Source: Caprella mutica
Lineage: Eukaryota > Arthropoda > Malacostraca > Amphipoda > Caprellidae
Direction of reading: 5' to 3'
DNA: 64,000 nt
NCBI GenBank assembly: GCA_947561585.1
Contig: CANNZV010001130.1
Span: forward strand, 62,001 to 126,000
Shown: in pieces, positions 13,857 through 23,419 of the stretch
Layout of the letters: every line of letters starts with the position of its first letter
How positions within the stretch are numbered: position 1 is the first letter of the stretch
The notes under the pieces: generated by a model
What the model was told of the DNA's origin: nothing
Databases searched by the model: none
Seen by the model: only the letters and a program-made list of their open reading frames with translations
Translations under genes and position numbers: made by a program

Positions 13857-14474
13857 TTAACCCTAGTAACCTAGGGACTTTTCCACGCCCGCCAGTCCTC
13901 ATGAAAAAATATTAATAATTTTATTTTAAAACCGATTTGGAAGCTGAGTTTTTCTGACTTTTACTTTTTAACATAGTTACATATGATTATACAAAAAGAA
14001 TGTGATGAAAGAAAAGATACTCATATTATGAGCATTTATTCAATTATACAGGGTGTCTCAATAAACCCGAAATACAACTTAAAATCAGTATATTTCAAAA
14101 GCTATTAGAGGTACATGTTTCTTTCCGGCTTTTTTTTCATTGTTGAATCCTTTTCCATCCATAGTTATATTTTCATCAAGTTTTATTCATTTTTGTGAAT
14201 GTTATAAGGATTTTAAGCAAATAGTTAGAAATAGTTAGAAAATCTAAGAAATATTTATTTTTCATCTTTGCTCAGTTAATTTCATTTTAAATTAGTAACT
14301 ATTCTTTTGCATATACCAATGGATGTGTAAATATCAGATGAAGGTTTTTATTAAGACTAAATAACCAAAAGTCAATTTGTTGTGATTTTATAACAGTTTT
14401 AGTGAGGACTGGTGCGCCTGGACCTGTCCCTAGGTTAGTGAGCAAACTTTTAAAGGCTAGGTCACTAGGGTTAA
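13857..14474 (+). mobile_element. piggyBac-type MITE in TTAA site
   Basis: The element (13861-14470, 610 bp) sits between TTAA at 13857-13860 and 14471-14474. Its ends are CCCTAGTAACCTAGGGAC and TAGGTCACTAGGG, with inner inverted blocks containing CCAGTCCTCA and TGAGGACTGG. It is the same family as 7565-8191. It lacks a transposase ORF. Its right-hand 443 bp and adjoining unique DNA are duplicated beyond the downstream BEL element (21351-21871). Confidence 0.88.
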
Positions 14475-14555
14475 AGTCGAGGACTTCTGTTCAACCGTTC
14501 AATGTATTCGTACTGTTACAATTTAATTTGAATTTTCAGTTCACTGCAATTCTTT
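14028..14555 (+). repeat. Upstream copy of a 520-bp duplication flanking BEL element 1
   Basis: This 528-bp segment (3' part of the MITE plus 81 bp of non-MITE flank) ends exactly where the 5' LTR begins. A second copy starts exactly where the 3' LTR ends (21351-21871). By eye they differ by 8 substitutions, a 1-bp indel and an 8-bp deletion. Confidence 0.92.
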
Positions 14556-15030
14556 TGTAACCACAATTTCTGCAGTTGTTTAAATGTCCTCACTAGGTGA
14601 ACTTCTTTTTAATAATACTTCCATGAACATGCAATGTACCAATGTTTAATAGGAAATTAGAATTAATATTAAAGTCAGTTCAAACCTTTATTTCTGTTTT
14701 GTACCTAATAATGTTCAATAATTTAATCCATATATACGTAGTTATTTGTATTACTGAGTTTATTTGTTTATATTTACAGATTACTCCAAACTAATTTGAA
14801 ACTACCTATTAATATTTATTAATATCAGTTAACTTTGTGTGCCTCTATTGAAAAGAATAAGAAAACAACTGTGCTTTTAATTCTCCATTCCCACCTGACA
14901 TTGAGCTCCAAAGTCTAATTCGATTTACAGTATCAAACTATAGTATCAAAGGTACGGGATCTCGTTCCAGTAAAATTCGAACACTAGGTTCACTTAAATA
15001 CTAAAAGGACAAAAACCTATGAATCCTACA
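14556..15030 (+). repeat. 5' LTR of BEL element 1 (475 bp)
   Basis: Starts TGTAACCACAATTTCTGCAG, ends AATCCTACA. It matches 20876-21350 with about 7 substitutions and no indel. A possible primer-binding site, TGGTATCAAGTC, lies 18 nt downstream (15049-15060). The match to any tRNA 3' end is unverified. Confidence 0.95.
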
Positions 15031-15086
15031 ATCGTTTCAAATTATTGCTGGTATCAAGTCACCGAAAAGTTTTCTAGTTTGAAATT

Positions 15087-17495
15087 ATGCATAGAACACC
15101 ATTAAAAAATGTCAGTGGTGGGGTGGAGGTCCATGATGTGCATTCGTTTAAAGATTTAAAATGTGACAATGAAGAACTTTCGAATCAAGATAAAAGTGTT
15201 CTATCAATATCGAAACTATCTTCTCTAACTCGTATGAAAAATGAAATTCTGGAATCATGTCCAGAATATTCCTCGAATCTTCCTCTCATTACTGCAAAGT
15301 TCAACGAATATCTGGTGCGGCTAGAAAATCTACACGCTGCATGTGACTGTGAACACTCTAAATCATGGCTTTCTACTCACTTAGCGTCTATTGAACAATT
15401 TAGAGTGAAGATTGAAAAAATAATACATCCAAATCATAGTTGTGCAATACCTAAGAAGAAATTATCCCTATCTGTGAAATCTAAGTCCGTTAAATCTTCA
15501 GGCTCCAGTGTGTCCGCAGCTCGGCTAAAACTAGCAGAACAAAAATCTAAAGCGCTGGCTAAAAAATTGGCTATTGAAAAAGAAAGTGCACTGCATCAAG
15601 AAGAATTGGAGTTACAGGCGAAAATGAACAAGATAAAATACGATAAAGAAAGAGTGAAACAGGAGCAGGAGCTTCATCAAGCTCAATTGTTAGAGGAGGA
15701 GTTGAACAGGATAGAAGCTTCGGAAAATAGCAGCATTGGATCTCGACATTCTCTTGCAAGTGAGGTAAACAATGAACAGAATCCTCCCAATTCAGTTCTG
15801 CCAAATGATACTTTGTTGGCTATTCTTCATAACCAAAATAATATATCAAGTAAGTTGATTAATAGCCAAACTAAATCTGCGCTACCTAAAACCGACTTAG
15901 AAAAATTTGATGGTTCAGATATCACTAAATTTAAATCCTTTTTGTTATCTTTCGAGCGAACTATTGAGATGAAGTGTGACAGCTACGCTGATAAAATGAT
16001 ATATTTGCTACAATATACAAAGGGTGATGCTAGAAAATTAGTAGAATCTTGTTCACACTATGATCCAGAAGTAGGGTTTATTAAAGCTAAGGAAATGCTG
16101 ATAGAAGAATACGGTAATGAGCATAAAATTGCTAATACTTATATTCAAAAGTTGAATGCTTGGCTCCCTATTAAAAGAGAGGATTCTGATGCTCTTTATG
16201 AACTATCATTGTTTCTAATTAACTGTAATTTCTATTTAGAAAACATGTCTTACAATAACCAAATAAATAGTCCTAAAGAACTTATGAATGTAGTTATGAA
16301 ACTACCTTATAAGATCAGAGAAAACTGGCGACGTTTAACCTATTCTCATACGAAATCTGGAAGAATGATAACTTTTGGAACTTTAGTAGAATTTATTTCT
16401 GAAGAAGCCAGTATGCTTAGGCAACCACTATTTAGCAACATTTCTGATGAGCGAACGCCTGAAACAAAATTAAAAGTTAGAACTAAAAATTTAACTACTT
16501 TTGATGACTGTGAGACTAAAAGTCAGACTAACATTGATAACAAGTATTGTTATTGTTGTAAAAAGAACAATCACTCTTTAGATGTTTGCAAGTTTTTTCA
16601 GACTAAGAGTAGGAGAGAGAAATCTGAGTTTATTAAAAAATTAAAACTCTGTTTCGCTTGCTTAAGAAATAATCATGTATCGAAAGATTGTCCTAATAAG
16701 AAACAATGTAAAATATGTCTTAAAATGCATCCCACTGTTCTACATTTCGCTACTGCTGATAAATTAGAAAGTAATTCAGATAGTGAAGAATCGGTGTCAA
16801 TAACTACAAATAAAACTTCAAATAATGCCAGTCGTAAAGTAATGTATCCAGTTTTGCCTGTTAAAATGAGAATTGGTAATTGTAATGAAGAAATTATCAC
16901 TAACATTATTCTGGATAGTTGTTCGTCGGATTGTTGGGTGAATGAAGAGTTGCTCTCAAAGTTTTCTGTCACTCTTAAAGAAAAGGTAGTAAGACTTACT
17001 ACGATGGAGAACACCAATACAGAAACTACTACTAAAGTAGTAAACAACATAAGGTTGTTCAACTTGAGTGAAACGGAAGAATACGTAATTCCAGTTTGTT
17101 ACACTCAAAGTAACTCTAAATGGCCATTCAGTAAGAAAGACGTACCAACAGAAGAAGATGTCAAACCGTATTGCCACCTTGCTGAAGTGCCATTTAATTT
17201 CGTAGATGAGCAAATCGGTCTACTAATTGGCATGAACGCACCTGCAGTTCTCAAACCTAAGCAGATAGTCGAGGGAGGGGAGGACGAACCATTCGCATCT
17301 CTACACATCTTCGGCTACGCTCTAAATGGACCTGTTAAGGGAGAAAAGAGGTTAGTTTGCAATAAAACTGAAATAACTGATACAAACCAAGAATTGCATG
17401 AATACATTGATAAAGTTTTTGCTAAAGATTTTCATGACAATTTTAGTGGAACTATAGCCACTCTCAGGAAGATAAAATTTGCTTGTCAAAGATAA
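15087..17495 (+). CDS. BEL/Pao Gag-protease polyprotein (ORF1, 802 aa)
   Basis: Structural and protease half of the retrotransposon polyprotein. The N-terminal 140 residues are unassigned. A charged coiled-coil-like segment follows (about 145-215, rich in E, K, Q and L). The central Gag region (about 265-440) begins LPKTDLEKFDGSD, typical of BEL-type Gag. Three Cys-His knuckles follow near 486, 522 and 541: CX2CX4HX4C twice, then CX2CX3HX4H. The aspartic protease site near 607 reads ILDSCSS, where the family has D-S/T-G, so a single G-to-T change may have killed the protease. The start is the first ATG after the LTR (56 nt). The ORF ends in a different frame from the RT ORF. BEL elements commonly encode one Gag-Pol ORF, so this is either a -1 frameshift mutation or a programmed -1 shift in the overlap 17447-17492. 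Confidence 0.92.
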   Translation: MHRTPLKNVSGGVEVHDVHSFKDLKCDNEELSNQDKSVLSISKLSSLTRMKNEILESCPEYSSNLPLITAKFNEYLVRLENLHAACDCEHSKSWLSTHLASIEQFRVKIEKIIHPNHSCAIPKKKLSLSVKSKSVKSSGSSVSAARLKLAEQKSKALAKKLAIEKESALHQEELELQAKMNKIKYDKERVKQEQELHQAQLLEEELNRIEASENSSIGSRHSLASEVNNEQNPPNSVLPNDTLLAILHNQNNISSKLINSQTKSALPKTDLEKFDGSDITKFKSFLLSFERTIEMKCDSYADKMIYLLQYTKGDARKLVESCSHYDPEVGFIKAKEMLIEEYGNEHKIANTYIQKLNAWLPIKREDSDALYELSLFLINCNFYLENMSYNNQINSPKELMNVVMKLPYKIRENWRRLTYSHTKSGRMITFGTLVEFISEEASMLRQPLFSNISDERTPETKLKVRTKNLTTFDDCETKSQTNIDNKYCYCCKKNNHSLDVCKFFQTKSRREKSEFIKKLKLCFACLRNNHVSKDCPNKKQCKICLKMHPTVLHFATADKLESNSDSEESVSITTNKTSNNASRKVMYPVLPVKMRIGNCNEEIITNIILDSCSSDCWVNEELLSKFSVTLKEKVVRLTTMENTNTETTTKVVNNIRLFNLSETEEYVIPVCYTQSNSKWPFSKKDVPTEEDVKPYCHLAEVPFNFVDEQIGLLIGMNAPAVLKPKQIVEGGEDEPFASLHIFGYALNGPVKGEKRLVCNKTEITDTNQELHEYIDKVFAKDFHDNFSGTIATLRKIKFACQR

Positions 17496-20400
17496 AAAAG
17501 AGTACTAAGTTACTACCTAATAATCATTACGAAATTAGCTTACCTTTTAGAGATTCGGTCAAGTTGGTAAACAATAGAAATCAAGCTCTTGCAAGATTTA
17601 ATTCAACTGTGAAGAGATTGTTGAAGGAACCTTCTTATTTTGAAGACTATAAAAAATTTATGAATGTTATGTTAGAAAATAATTTCATGGAAGAAGTCCC
17701 TGAGGAGGAAATGTATGTTAAAACACGAACTGTTTTCTACATAACTCACCATGGCGCCTATCACAAACAAAAGGGAAAATTAAGGGTGGTCTACAACTGT
17801 TCTTTGAAGCACATGGGACTCTCGTTGAACGATGCATTGCTGGAAGGACCTGATTTGACAAGCAATTTAATTGGAGTTTTGGTGCGGTTCAGGGAAGATT
17901 TATGCGGATTTGCCGGAGACATAGAAAAAATGTTTTACCAGGTGAAAGTACCAGAAAGAGATCGCGATGCTATGAGGTTCTTCTGGTTCGACTCTAACTA
18001 CGAAAAATTTAAAGAATTTAGAATGTGCGTTCATGTCTTTGGAGCAACTAGTTCCCCTAGTATTGCTACTTACGCTCTGCAGTTGACAGTGAAACACAAC
18101 GAAAATTTTTCTGTAGAAGCTAGAAGTTCTATTCTTCACAACTTCTACGTAGACGATTTATTGAAATCTACTGGAGATTCTTGGACTGCTTTTGAACTAT
18201 TAGAGGAGATCAAATTGCTAACTGCTAAAGGAGGATTCAAACTAACATCATTCTCTTCAAATAACGTGGAGCTATTAAAAAAATTGTCTAAAGATGAGTT
18301 ATCTGGATCATTGAAGACCCACGATATCCTTGAGTCTGGCCTTCCTTCTGACAGAACCTTAGGGGTGGTATGGCCAACTTCTGAAATGTTGAGTTTCAAC
18401 ATGAAGCCAACTTCTGAAATGAAAGAACCATTAACTAAGAGAACAATGTTAAAATTCATGGCTTCAATTTACGACCCGTTAGGTCTAGCATGTCCCCTAC
18501 TGATAATTGCTAAAAGCTTGTTTCAGGAGATGTGCAGATTAAAACTTAAATGGGATGACATTCCCGATGATAAAATTCAATGCGCTTGGAATAAATGGAA
18601 GAACGATATAACTGGTTTGGCATGTTACAACGTACCAAGATGTCTACAAAGTAATTCTTCAGCGGTTCGTGAGTTACTTCTGTTTCTCGATGGAAGCGAA
18701 AAAGCATACGGTTGTGTTGCATATCTGAAATGCATTTGTGTCGACAACACTAAAGTAACTATAGTTTCTGCAAAGAGTAGACTAACTCCAATGAGTGGGA
18801 CAGCTCTGGTTACAACTCCTAGAATTGAACTGGCAGCTGCTAAATTAGGAGTAGATCTTCTATTGAAATTGCGTGAAGAACTCAGTTTAAAAATAGATAA
18901 AGAATACATGTGGAGTGATAGTGTCACAGTTTTGAGATATATTAAAAATGAAACTTCCCGTTTTCAAAGATTTGTTGCTAACAAGATTTCATTCATTCGA
19001 AATTTCACTACTACTAATCAGTGGTTCTACGTACCTTCCATACAGAATCCAGCGGACCTGATTACTCGTGGAGCTACTGTAGCCAAGCTGAAATCCTCGT
19101 GTCTGTGGAATGAAGGTCCTAAATTTCTCAAAACTTCGGATTATCCAGCTCAAACTTATGAAGTTTCATTAACTTCTCATGATTCAGAGATCAAAAAAGA
19201 GCTAACTTGTCATACTACGTCGATCGAACAAACCCCCTTGGACAAGCTAATGACAAGTACTTCTAGTTTCTACAAGTTAAAACTAAGAGTTGCTTACTTA
19301 TTGAGACTAAAATCCCTACTTCGTAAAGAGACTAGAACTGAGGGCTCGATTTCTGTTGAAGAACTCGAGATTGCAGAAACAGAGATATTCAAGTACATGC
19401 AGAAAGGGGAGTATTCGGAAATTATGCAATCCATTAGTAAAGGTAAGAATATTCCAAAGAAACATCACTTAAATAAGCTGTCTCCTTTCATCGATGCCAA
19501 TAATGTACTGAGAGTTGGTGGTCGAATTCAAAACTCGACGGCAACATTTGAGGTTAAACATCCTATAATTCTACCCAAGTCAAGTAGTATAACTTCCATG
19601 ATAGTCGAAGAAATTCATAGAGATCTTGGTCATTCTGGAAGAGAATCTATGCTTTGTAAATTACGTGGTAAATTTTGGATTGTTGGTGCTAATAACCTAG
19701 TCAGAAAAATGGTCAATAATTGTATAACATGCCGAAAATATCATGGAAATTCTTCTACCCAAATGATGAGTAATTTACCTACAACGAGAGTTACTGCAGA
19801 TATACCTGCCTTTACTCATGTAGGGTTAGATTGTTTTGGTCCATTCGACACTATTTGTGGTCGTAAAGTGCATAAGAGATACGGGCTAATATTTGTTTGT
19901 TTCAGTAGCAAAGCAGTTCATCTTGAAACTCTCCATTCCCTGTCCACTGACTCCTTTATAAGCGGCTTACGCAGATTCATAAGTCGAAGAGGCAACGTAA
20001 ACTCTATTACTTCAGACAATGGTACCAATTTTAGGGGAGGTGAAAAGGAGTTAAAGAAGTCCATTGAAGAATGGAATTCTAGCACCGTAGCGAATTGGTT
20101 GAGACAAAAGAAGATCAAGTGGAATTTCAATCCTCCTGGAGCCTCTCACTTTGGAGGGATATGGGAGAGGCAAATACGGTCAGTTCGGAAAGTGCTAAGC
20201 GGTCTTCTGTCCCAACAACCCATGAAGTTCACGGATGAGCTTCTTAGTACATTACTCTGTGAAGTGAAATGTATATTGAACAATCGACCATTGACTGAGG
20301 TAATTAATGATCCCAAGGGTGATTATCCGTTAACTCCAAATCATTTGTTGCTATTGAATGCTGGAGTGACCTTTCCACCTGGTCTGTTCTCAAAGGAAGA

Positions 20401-20752
20401 CTCTTGTGCTAAAAGACGTTATAAGCAGGTACAATATTTGGCAAATCTTTTCTGGTCAAGATGGAAAAGAGAATATCTAGTTCTGTTACACGAGAAGCAA
20501 AAATGGCACGACAACAGGAGATCCTTGGAGGTCGGAGACTTGGTATTAGTCATAGACGTAAATCTTCCACGTAACCAGTGGCCGTTGGGCGTCATCGAGG
20601 AAACCATGAAGGATAAGTTCGACTATGTTCGAGTTGTCAAGATTCGCACTGCAAAATATAGAAACTCAAAGTCTAAATTTGGATCAGTCATGCTAAGGAG
20701 ACCTATTTCTAAAGTTGTAGTTCTGAAGAATAATGATAAATTTAATTATTAA
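17483..20752 (+). CDS. BEL/Pao reverse transcriptase-RNase H-integrase (ORF2, ~1090 aa)
   Basis: Copies element RNA to DNA and integrates it. The frame is open from 17447. There is no ATG near the start (17483 is TTG), so expression should be by -1 frameshifting from ORF1 or was lost by mutation. Residues counted from 17483: linker with the family-like YEISLPF (about 17-23); RT with catalytic Asp in FAGDIEKMFY (~144) and intact YVDD (~221); RNase H with LFLDGSEKAYG (~400), IELAAAKLG (~447) and WSDSV (~476); integrase zinc finger HRDLGHSG...CITC (~712-750); integrase core Asp in GLDCFGPF (~780), SDNGTNF (~844) and Glu in GIWERQIRS (~893); a C-terminal GDLVLVID region (~1015). All catalytic residues I can check are present. 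It is uninterrupted over 3.3 kb. Confidence 0.95.
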   Translation: MSKIKKSTKLLPNNHYEISLPFRDSVKLVNNRNQALARFNSTVKRLLKEPSYFEDYKKFMNVMLENNFMEEVPEEEMYVKTRTVFYITHHGAYHKQKGKLRVVYNCSLKHMGLSLNDALLEGPDLTSNLIGVLVRFREDLCGFAGDIEKMFYQVKVPERDRDAMRFFWFDSNYEKFKEFRMCVHVFGATSSPSIATYALQLTVKHNENFSVEARSSILHNFYVDDLLKSTGDSWTAFELLEEIKLLTAKGGFKLTSFSSNNVELLKKLSKDELSGSLKTHDILESGLPSDRTLGVVWPTSEMLSFNMKPTSEMKEPLTKRTMLKFMASIYDPLGLACPLLIIAKSLFQEMCRLKLKWDDIPDDKIQCAWNKWKNDITGLACYNVPRCLQSNSSAVRELLLFLDGSEKAYGCVAYLKCICVDNTKVTIVSAKSRLTPMSGTALVTTPRIELAAAKLGVDLLLKLREELSLKIDKEYMWSDSVTVLRYIKNETSRFQRFVANKISFIRNFTTTNQWFYVPSIQNPADLITRGATVAKLKSSCLWNEGPKFLKTSDYPAQTYEVSLTSHDSEIKKELTCHTTSIEQTPLDKLMTSTSSFYKLKLRVAYLLRLKSLLRKETRTEGSISVEELEIAETEIFKYMQKGEYSEIMQSISKGKNIPKKHHLNKLSPFIDANNVLRVGGRIQNSTATFEVKHPIILPKSSSITSMIVEEIHRDLGHSGRESMLCKLRGKFWIVGANNLVRKMVNNCITCRKYHGNSSTQMMSNLPTTRVTADIPAFTHVGLDCFGPFDTICGRKVHKRYGLIFVCFSSKAVHLETLHSLSTDSFISGLRRFISRRGNVNSITSDNGTNFRGGEKELKKSIEEWNSSTVANWLRQKKIKWNFNPPGASHFGGIWERQIRSVRKVLSGLLSQQPMKFTDELLSTLLCEVKCILNNRPLTEVINDPKGDYPLTPNHLLLLNAGVTFPPGLFSKEDSCAKRRYKQVQYLANLFWSRWKREYLVLLHEKQKWHDNRRSLEVGDLVLVIDVNLPRNQWPLGVIEETMKDKFDYVRVVKIRTAKYRNSKSKFGSVMLRRPISKVVVLKNNDKFNY

Positions 20753-20868
20753 CTTTTGTACATTTGTTTGTTGTTTGATGTTTAGATAATTTGTATTTTG
20801 ATATTGAGTGAAATCTTAATAATTTACCTATGAACTTTTAGGTATCGTCTAGATGAAACTCATATTAT

Positions 20869-20875
20869 GGGAGGG
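20869..20875 (+). other. Polypurine tract of BEL element 1
   Basis: GGGAGGG abuts the 3' LTR (TGTAAC), the expected plus-strand primer site. Confidence 0.8.
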
Positions 20876-21350
20876 TGTAACTGCAATTTTTGCAGTTGTT
20901 TAAATGTCCTCACTAGGTGAACTTCTTTATAATAATACTTCCATGAACATGCAATGTACCAATGTTTAATAGGAAATTAAAATTAATATTAAAGTCAGTT
21001 CAAACCTTTATTTCTGTTTTGTACCTAATAATGTTCAATAATTTAATCCATATGTACGTAGTTATTTGTATTACTGAGTTTATTTGTTTATATTTACAGA
21101 TTACTCCAAACTAATTTGAAACTACCTATTAATATTTATTAATATCAGTTAACTTTGTGTGCCTCTATTGAAAAGAATAAGAAAACAACTGTGCTTTTAA
21201 TTCTCCATTCCCACCTGACATTGAGCTCCAAAGTCTAATTCGATTTACAGTATCAAACTAGAGTATCAAAGGTACGGGATCTCGTTCCAGTAAAATTCGA
21301 ACACTAGGTTCACTTAAATACTAAAAGGACAAAAACCTATGAATCCTACA
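20876..21350 (+). repeat. 3' LTR of BEL element 1 (475 bp)
   Basis: Same length as the 5' LTR, with about 7 differences (1.5%), which makes this a fairly young insertion. Confidence 0.95.
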
Positions 21351-21871
21351 ATGAGCATTTATTCAATTATACAGGGTGTCTCAATAAACCCGAAATAGAA
21401 CTTAAAATCAGTATATTTCAAAAGCTATTAGAGGTACATGTTTCTTTCCGGCTTTTTTTTTCATTGTTGAATCCTTTTCCATCCATAGTTATATTTTCAT
21501 CAAGTTTTATTCACTTTTGTGAATGTTATAAGGATTTTAAGCAAATAGTTAGAAATAGTTAGAAAATCTAAGAAATATTTATTTTTCATCTTTGCTTTGT
21601 TAATTTCATTTTAAATTAGTAACTATTCTTTTGCATATACCAATGGATGTGTAAATATCAGATGAAGGTTTTTATTATGACTAAATATCAATTTGTTGTG
21701 ATTTTATAACAGTTTTAGTGAGGACTGGCGCGCCTGGACCTGTCCCTAGGTTAGTGAGCAAACTTTTAAAGGCTAGGTTACTAGGGTTAAAGTCGAGGAC
21801 TTCTGTTCAACCGTTCAATGTATTCGTACTGTTACAATTTAATCTGAATTTTCAGTTCACTGCAATTCTTT
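21351..21871 (+). repeat. Downstream copy of the 520-bp duplication
   Basis: Direct copy of 14028-14555, starting with ATGAGCATTT immediately after the 3' LTR and ending at TTCTTT. It contains the right end of the TTAA MITE and the MITE's flanking DNA, so it is not an independent MITE insertion. Confidence 0.92.
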
Positions 21872-22408
21872 TCACCTCGGAGTAAAGTCACCGCAAAAAT
21901 AATTCAATTACAAATATAATAAAATAAATTATAACAAAGATGTAAATGATAAATCTCTATAGAAGAAATTCAAATGTACAATCACTAAACTACAACTATC
22001 TATTTAAAATTATGCCAACTTTAGTTTCTAGACACAGCAAGCTGATTGAAACGTATGATTAACAAAAAAGTATAGTTTAAATATGATGCTTTAAATTGTT
22101 TATTTGCTCGTGCAATCACAAAGATGATCGAAATCAATTAGTAATGCAAAAGATTGGCACAGCAAAATTAATTAGCAAACTAGGTCTGTACAATGTACAT
22201 CCTAATATAATAGAGTTTTTCAAATGCATTAAGAATAAACAAAAACTATCAGAAATAAACATTGAACAATATATTACTAAAGAAATAAAAAACTAAGGGA
22301 TGGAAAGCCTTCATTCTATCTGCAGCTTGCCTGAAAGGTTGGTTTTTGACTATGTGCGAGCATTAAATCATAGTTAGTTTTTCATATATTTTATTTTATT
22401 GTATTGTA
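21872..22408. other. AT-rich non-coding stretch
   Basis: Starts with CACCTCGGAGTAAAGTCACC, a phrase resembling the arrays at 45.1-45.6 kb. A 66-codon ORF (22096-22296) has no recognisable similarity. Confidence 0.4.
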
Positions 22409-23419
22409 TACAGTATTGGCCACAAAAATGTTTCTGCTTTTTCAAATACTTGTAAATCGTTAACCAATGGACGAAAAAACAGTATCTTAGTCTCTTTTTC
22501 TCTGCCTCTTATTGTACTATTAACTGGTGAAAACAGTTTTTAACTGATGGACATAGTTTAAGAACAGGTAAGCAAAGAGTGAGGGTGATTATTTTTGTCG
22601 TTGCGCGATGGTTATTCTTAGAGCTAATTCTGTTATTTTACTCACTAAAAGGCAGTGAATAAAGGAAAAAATTAGTATGGTAGACATTTTAATACAGGGT
22701 GCTTACACTTCTTCCTTGGAAACTATTTTAAAATAGAACAACTTCAGTGACATTTCGATCTCATCGAAGTTTTCACTCTGAATATTCGTTATTCACTTGT
22801 TTATTGCATGGTTAAGACCCACTTCACACTTGCATTTTTAACGACACAGAAAAAAGCTCTTCTTAAAATGTGTTCACACTTGCGTTTTTTTTATCGATGA
22901 TAGAAAAATCACATTAAATTTTTACTTCAACGATAATAAAACGGATGTGTGAAAACATTTTAGGAAGAGCTTTTTTCCGCGCTGTTGGAATTGCAAGTGT
23001 GAAGCGAGCCTTAACTATGCAATGAACAAACGAAGAACGAATATTCAGAGTGAAAACTTCAATGAGATCAAAATATAACTGAAGTTTTTCTATTTCCGAA
23101 TAATTTCTAAAGAAGTGTAAACACCCTGTATTAAAATGTCTATCATTATATATGTTTTTTTCCTTTTATTCACTGCCTTTTAGTAAGTAAAATTACAGAG
23201 TTAGCTCTAAGAATAACATTCGTGCAATGATAAAAATCGTCACCCTCACTCTTTGCTCACCTGTTCTTAAACTATATCCATCAGTTCAAAATTGTTTTCA
23301 CCTGTTAATAGTACAATAAGAAGCAGAGAAAAAGAGACCAAGATACAGCTTTTTCGTCCATTAGTTAACGATTTACAAGTATTTGAAAAGGAGGAAACAT
23401 TTTTGTAGCCCATACTGTA
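22409..23419. mobile_element. 1-kb foldback element with TA target duplication
   Basis: Nearly the whole 1007-bp element (22411-23417) is an inverted repeat: 22411 to about 22900 pairs with about 22930 to 23417. The ends are CAGTATTGGCCACAAAAATG and the complement of CAGTATGGGCTACAAAAATG, each flanked by TA (22409-22410, 23418-23419), as for Tc1/mariner-type elements. Paired inner landmarks include ACAGGGTGCTTACACTTCTT against AAGTGTAAACACCCTGT. There is no transposase ORF, so it is probably a long-TIR MITE. Confidence 0.88.

Larger units (their letters stand above)
14556..21350 (+). mobile_element. BEL/Pao LTR retrotransposon 1 (complete)
   Basis: A 6.8-kb element: 5' LTR 14556-15030, Gag-protease ORF 15087-17495, RT-RNase H-integrase ORF 17483-20752, purine tract GGGAGGG at 20869-20875, 3' LTR 20876-21350. 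The order protease, RT, RNase H, integrase and the Gag type place it in BEL/Pao. LTRs begin TGTAAC and end CCTACA. No 5-bp target duplication is visible. The immediate flanks are instead the ends of a 520-bp direct duplication. Two probable defects are a Gly-to-Cys change in the protease triad and the frame change between ORFs. Confidence 0.95.

Noticed and set aside
14528..14555. Ordinary 5-bp target duplication for BEL element 1
   Set aside because: The bases before the 5' LTR (TCTTT) and after the 3' LTR (ATGAG) differ; only the 520-bp duplication flanks the element.
15571..20607. Many 60-130-codon minus-strand ORFs across BEL element 1
   Set aside because: Shadows of the two plus-strand retrotransposon ORFs.
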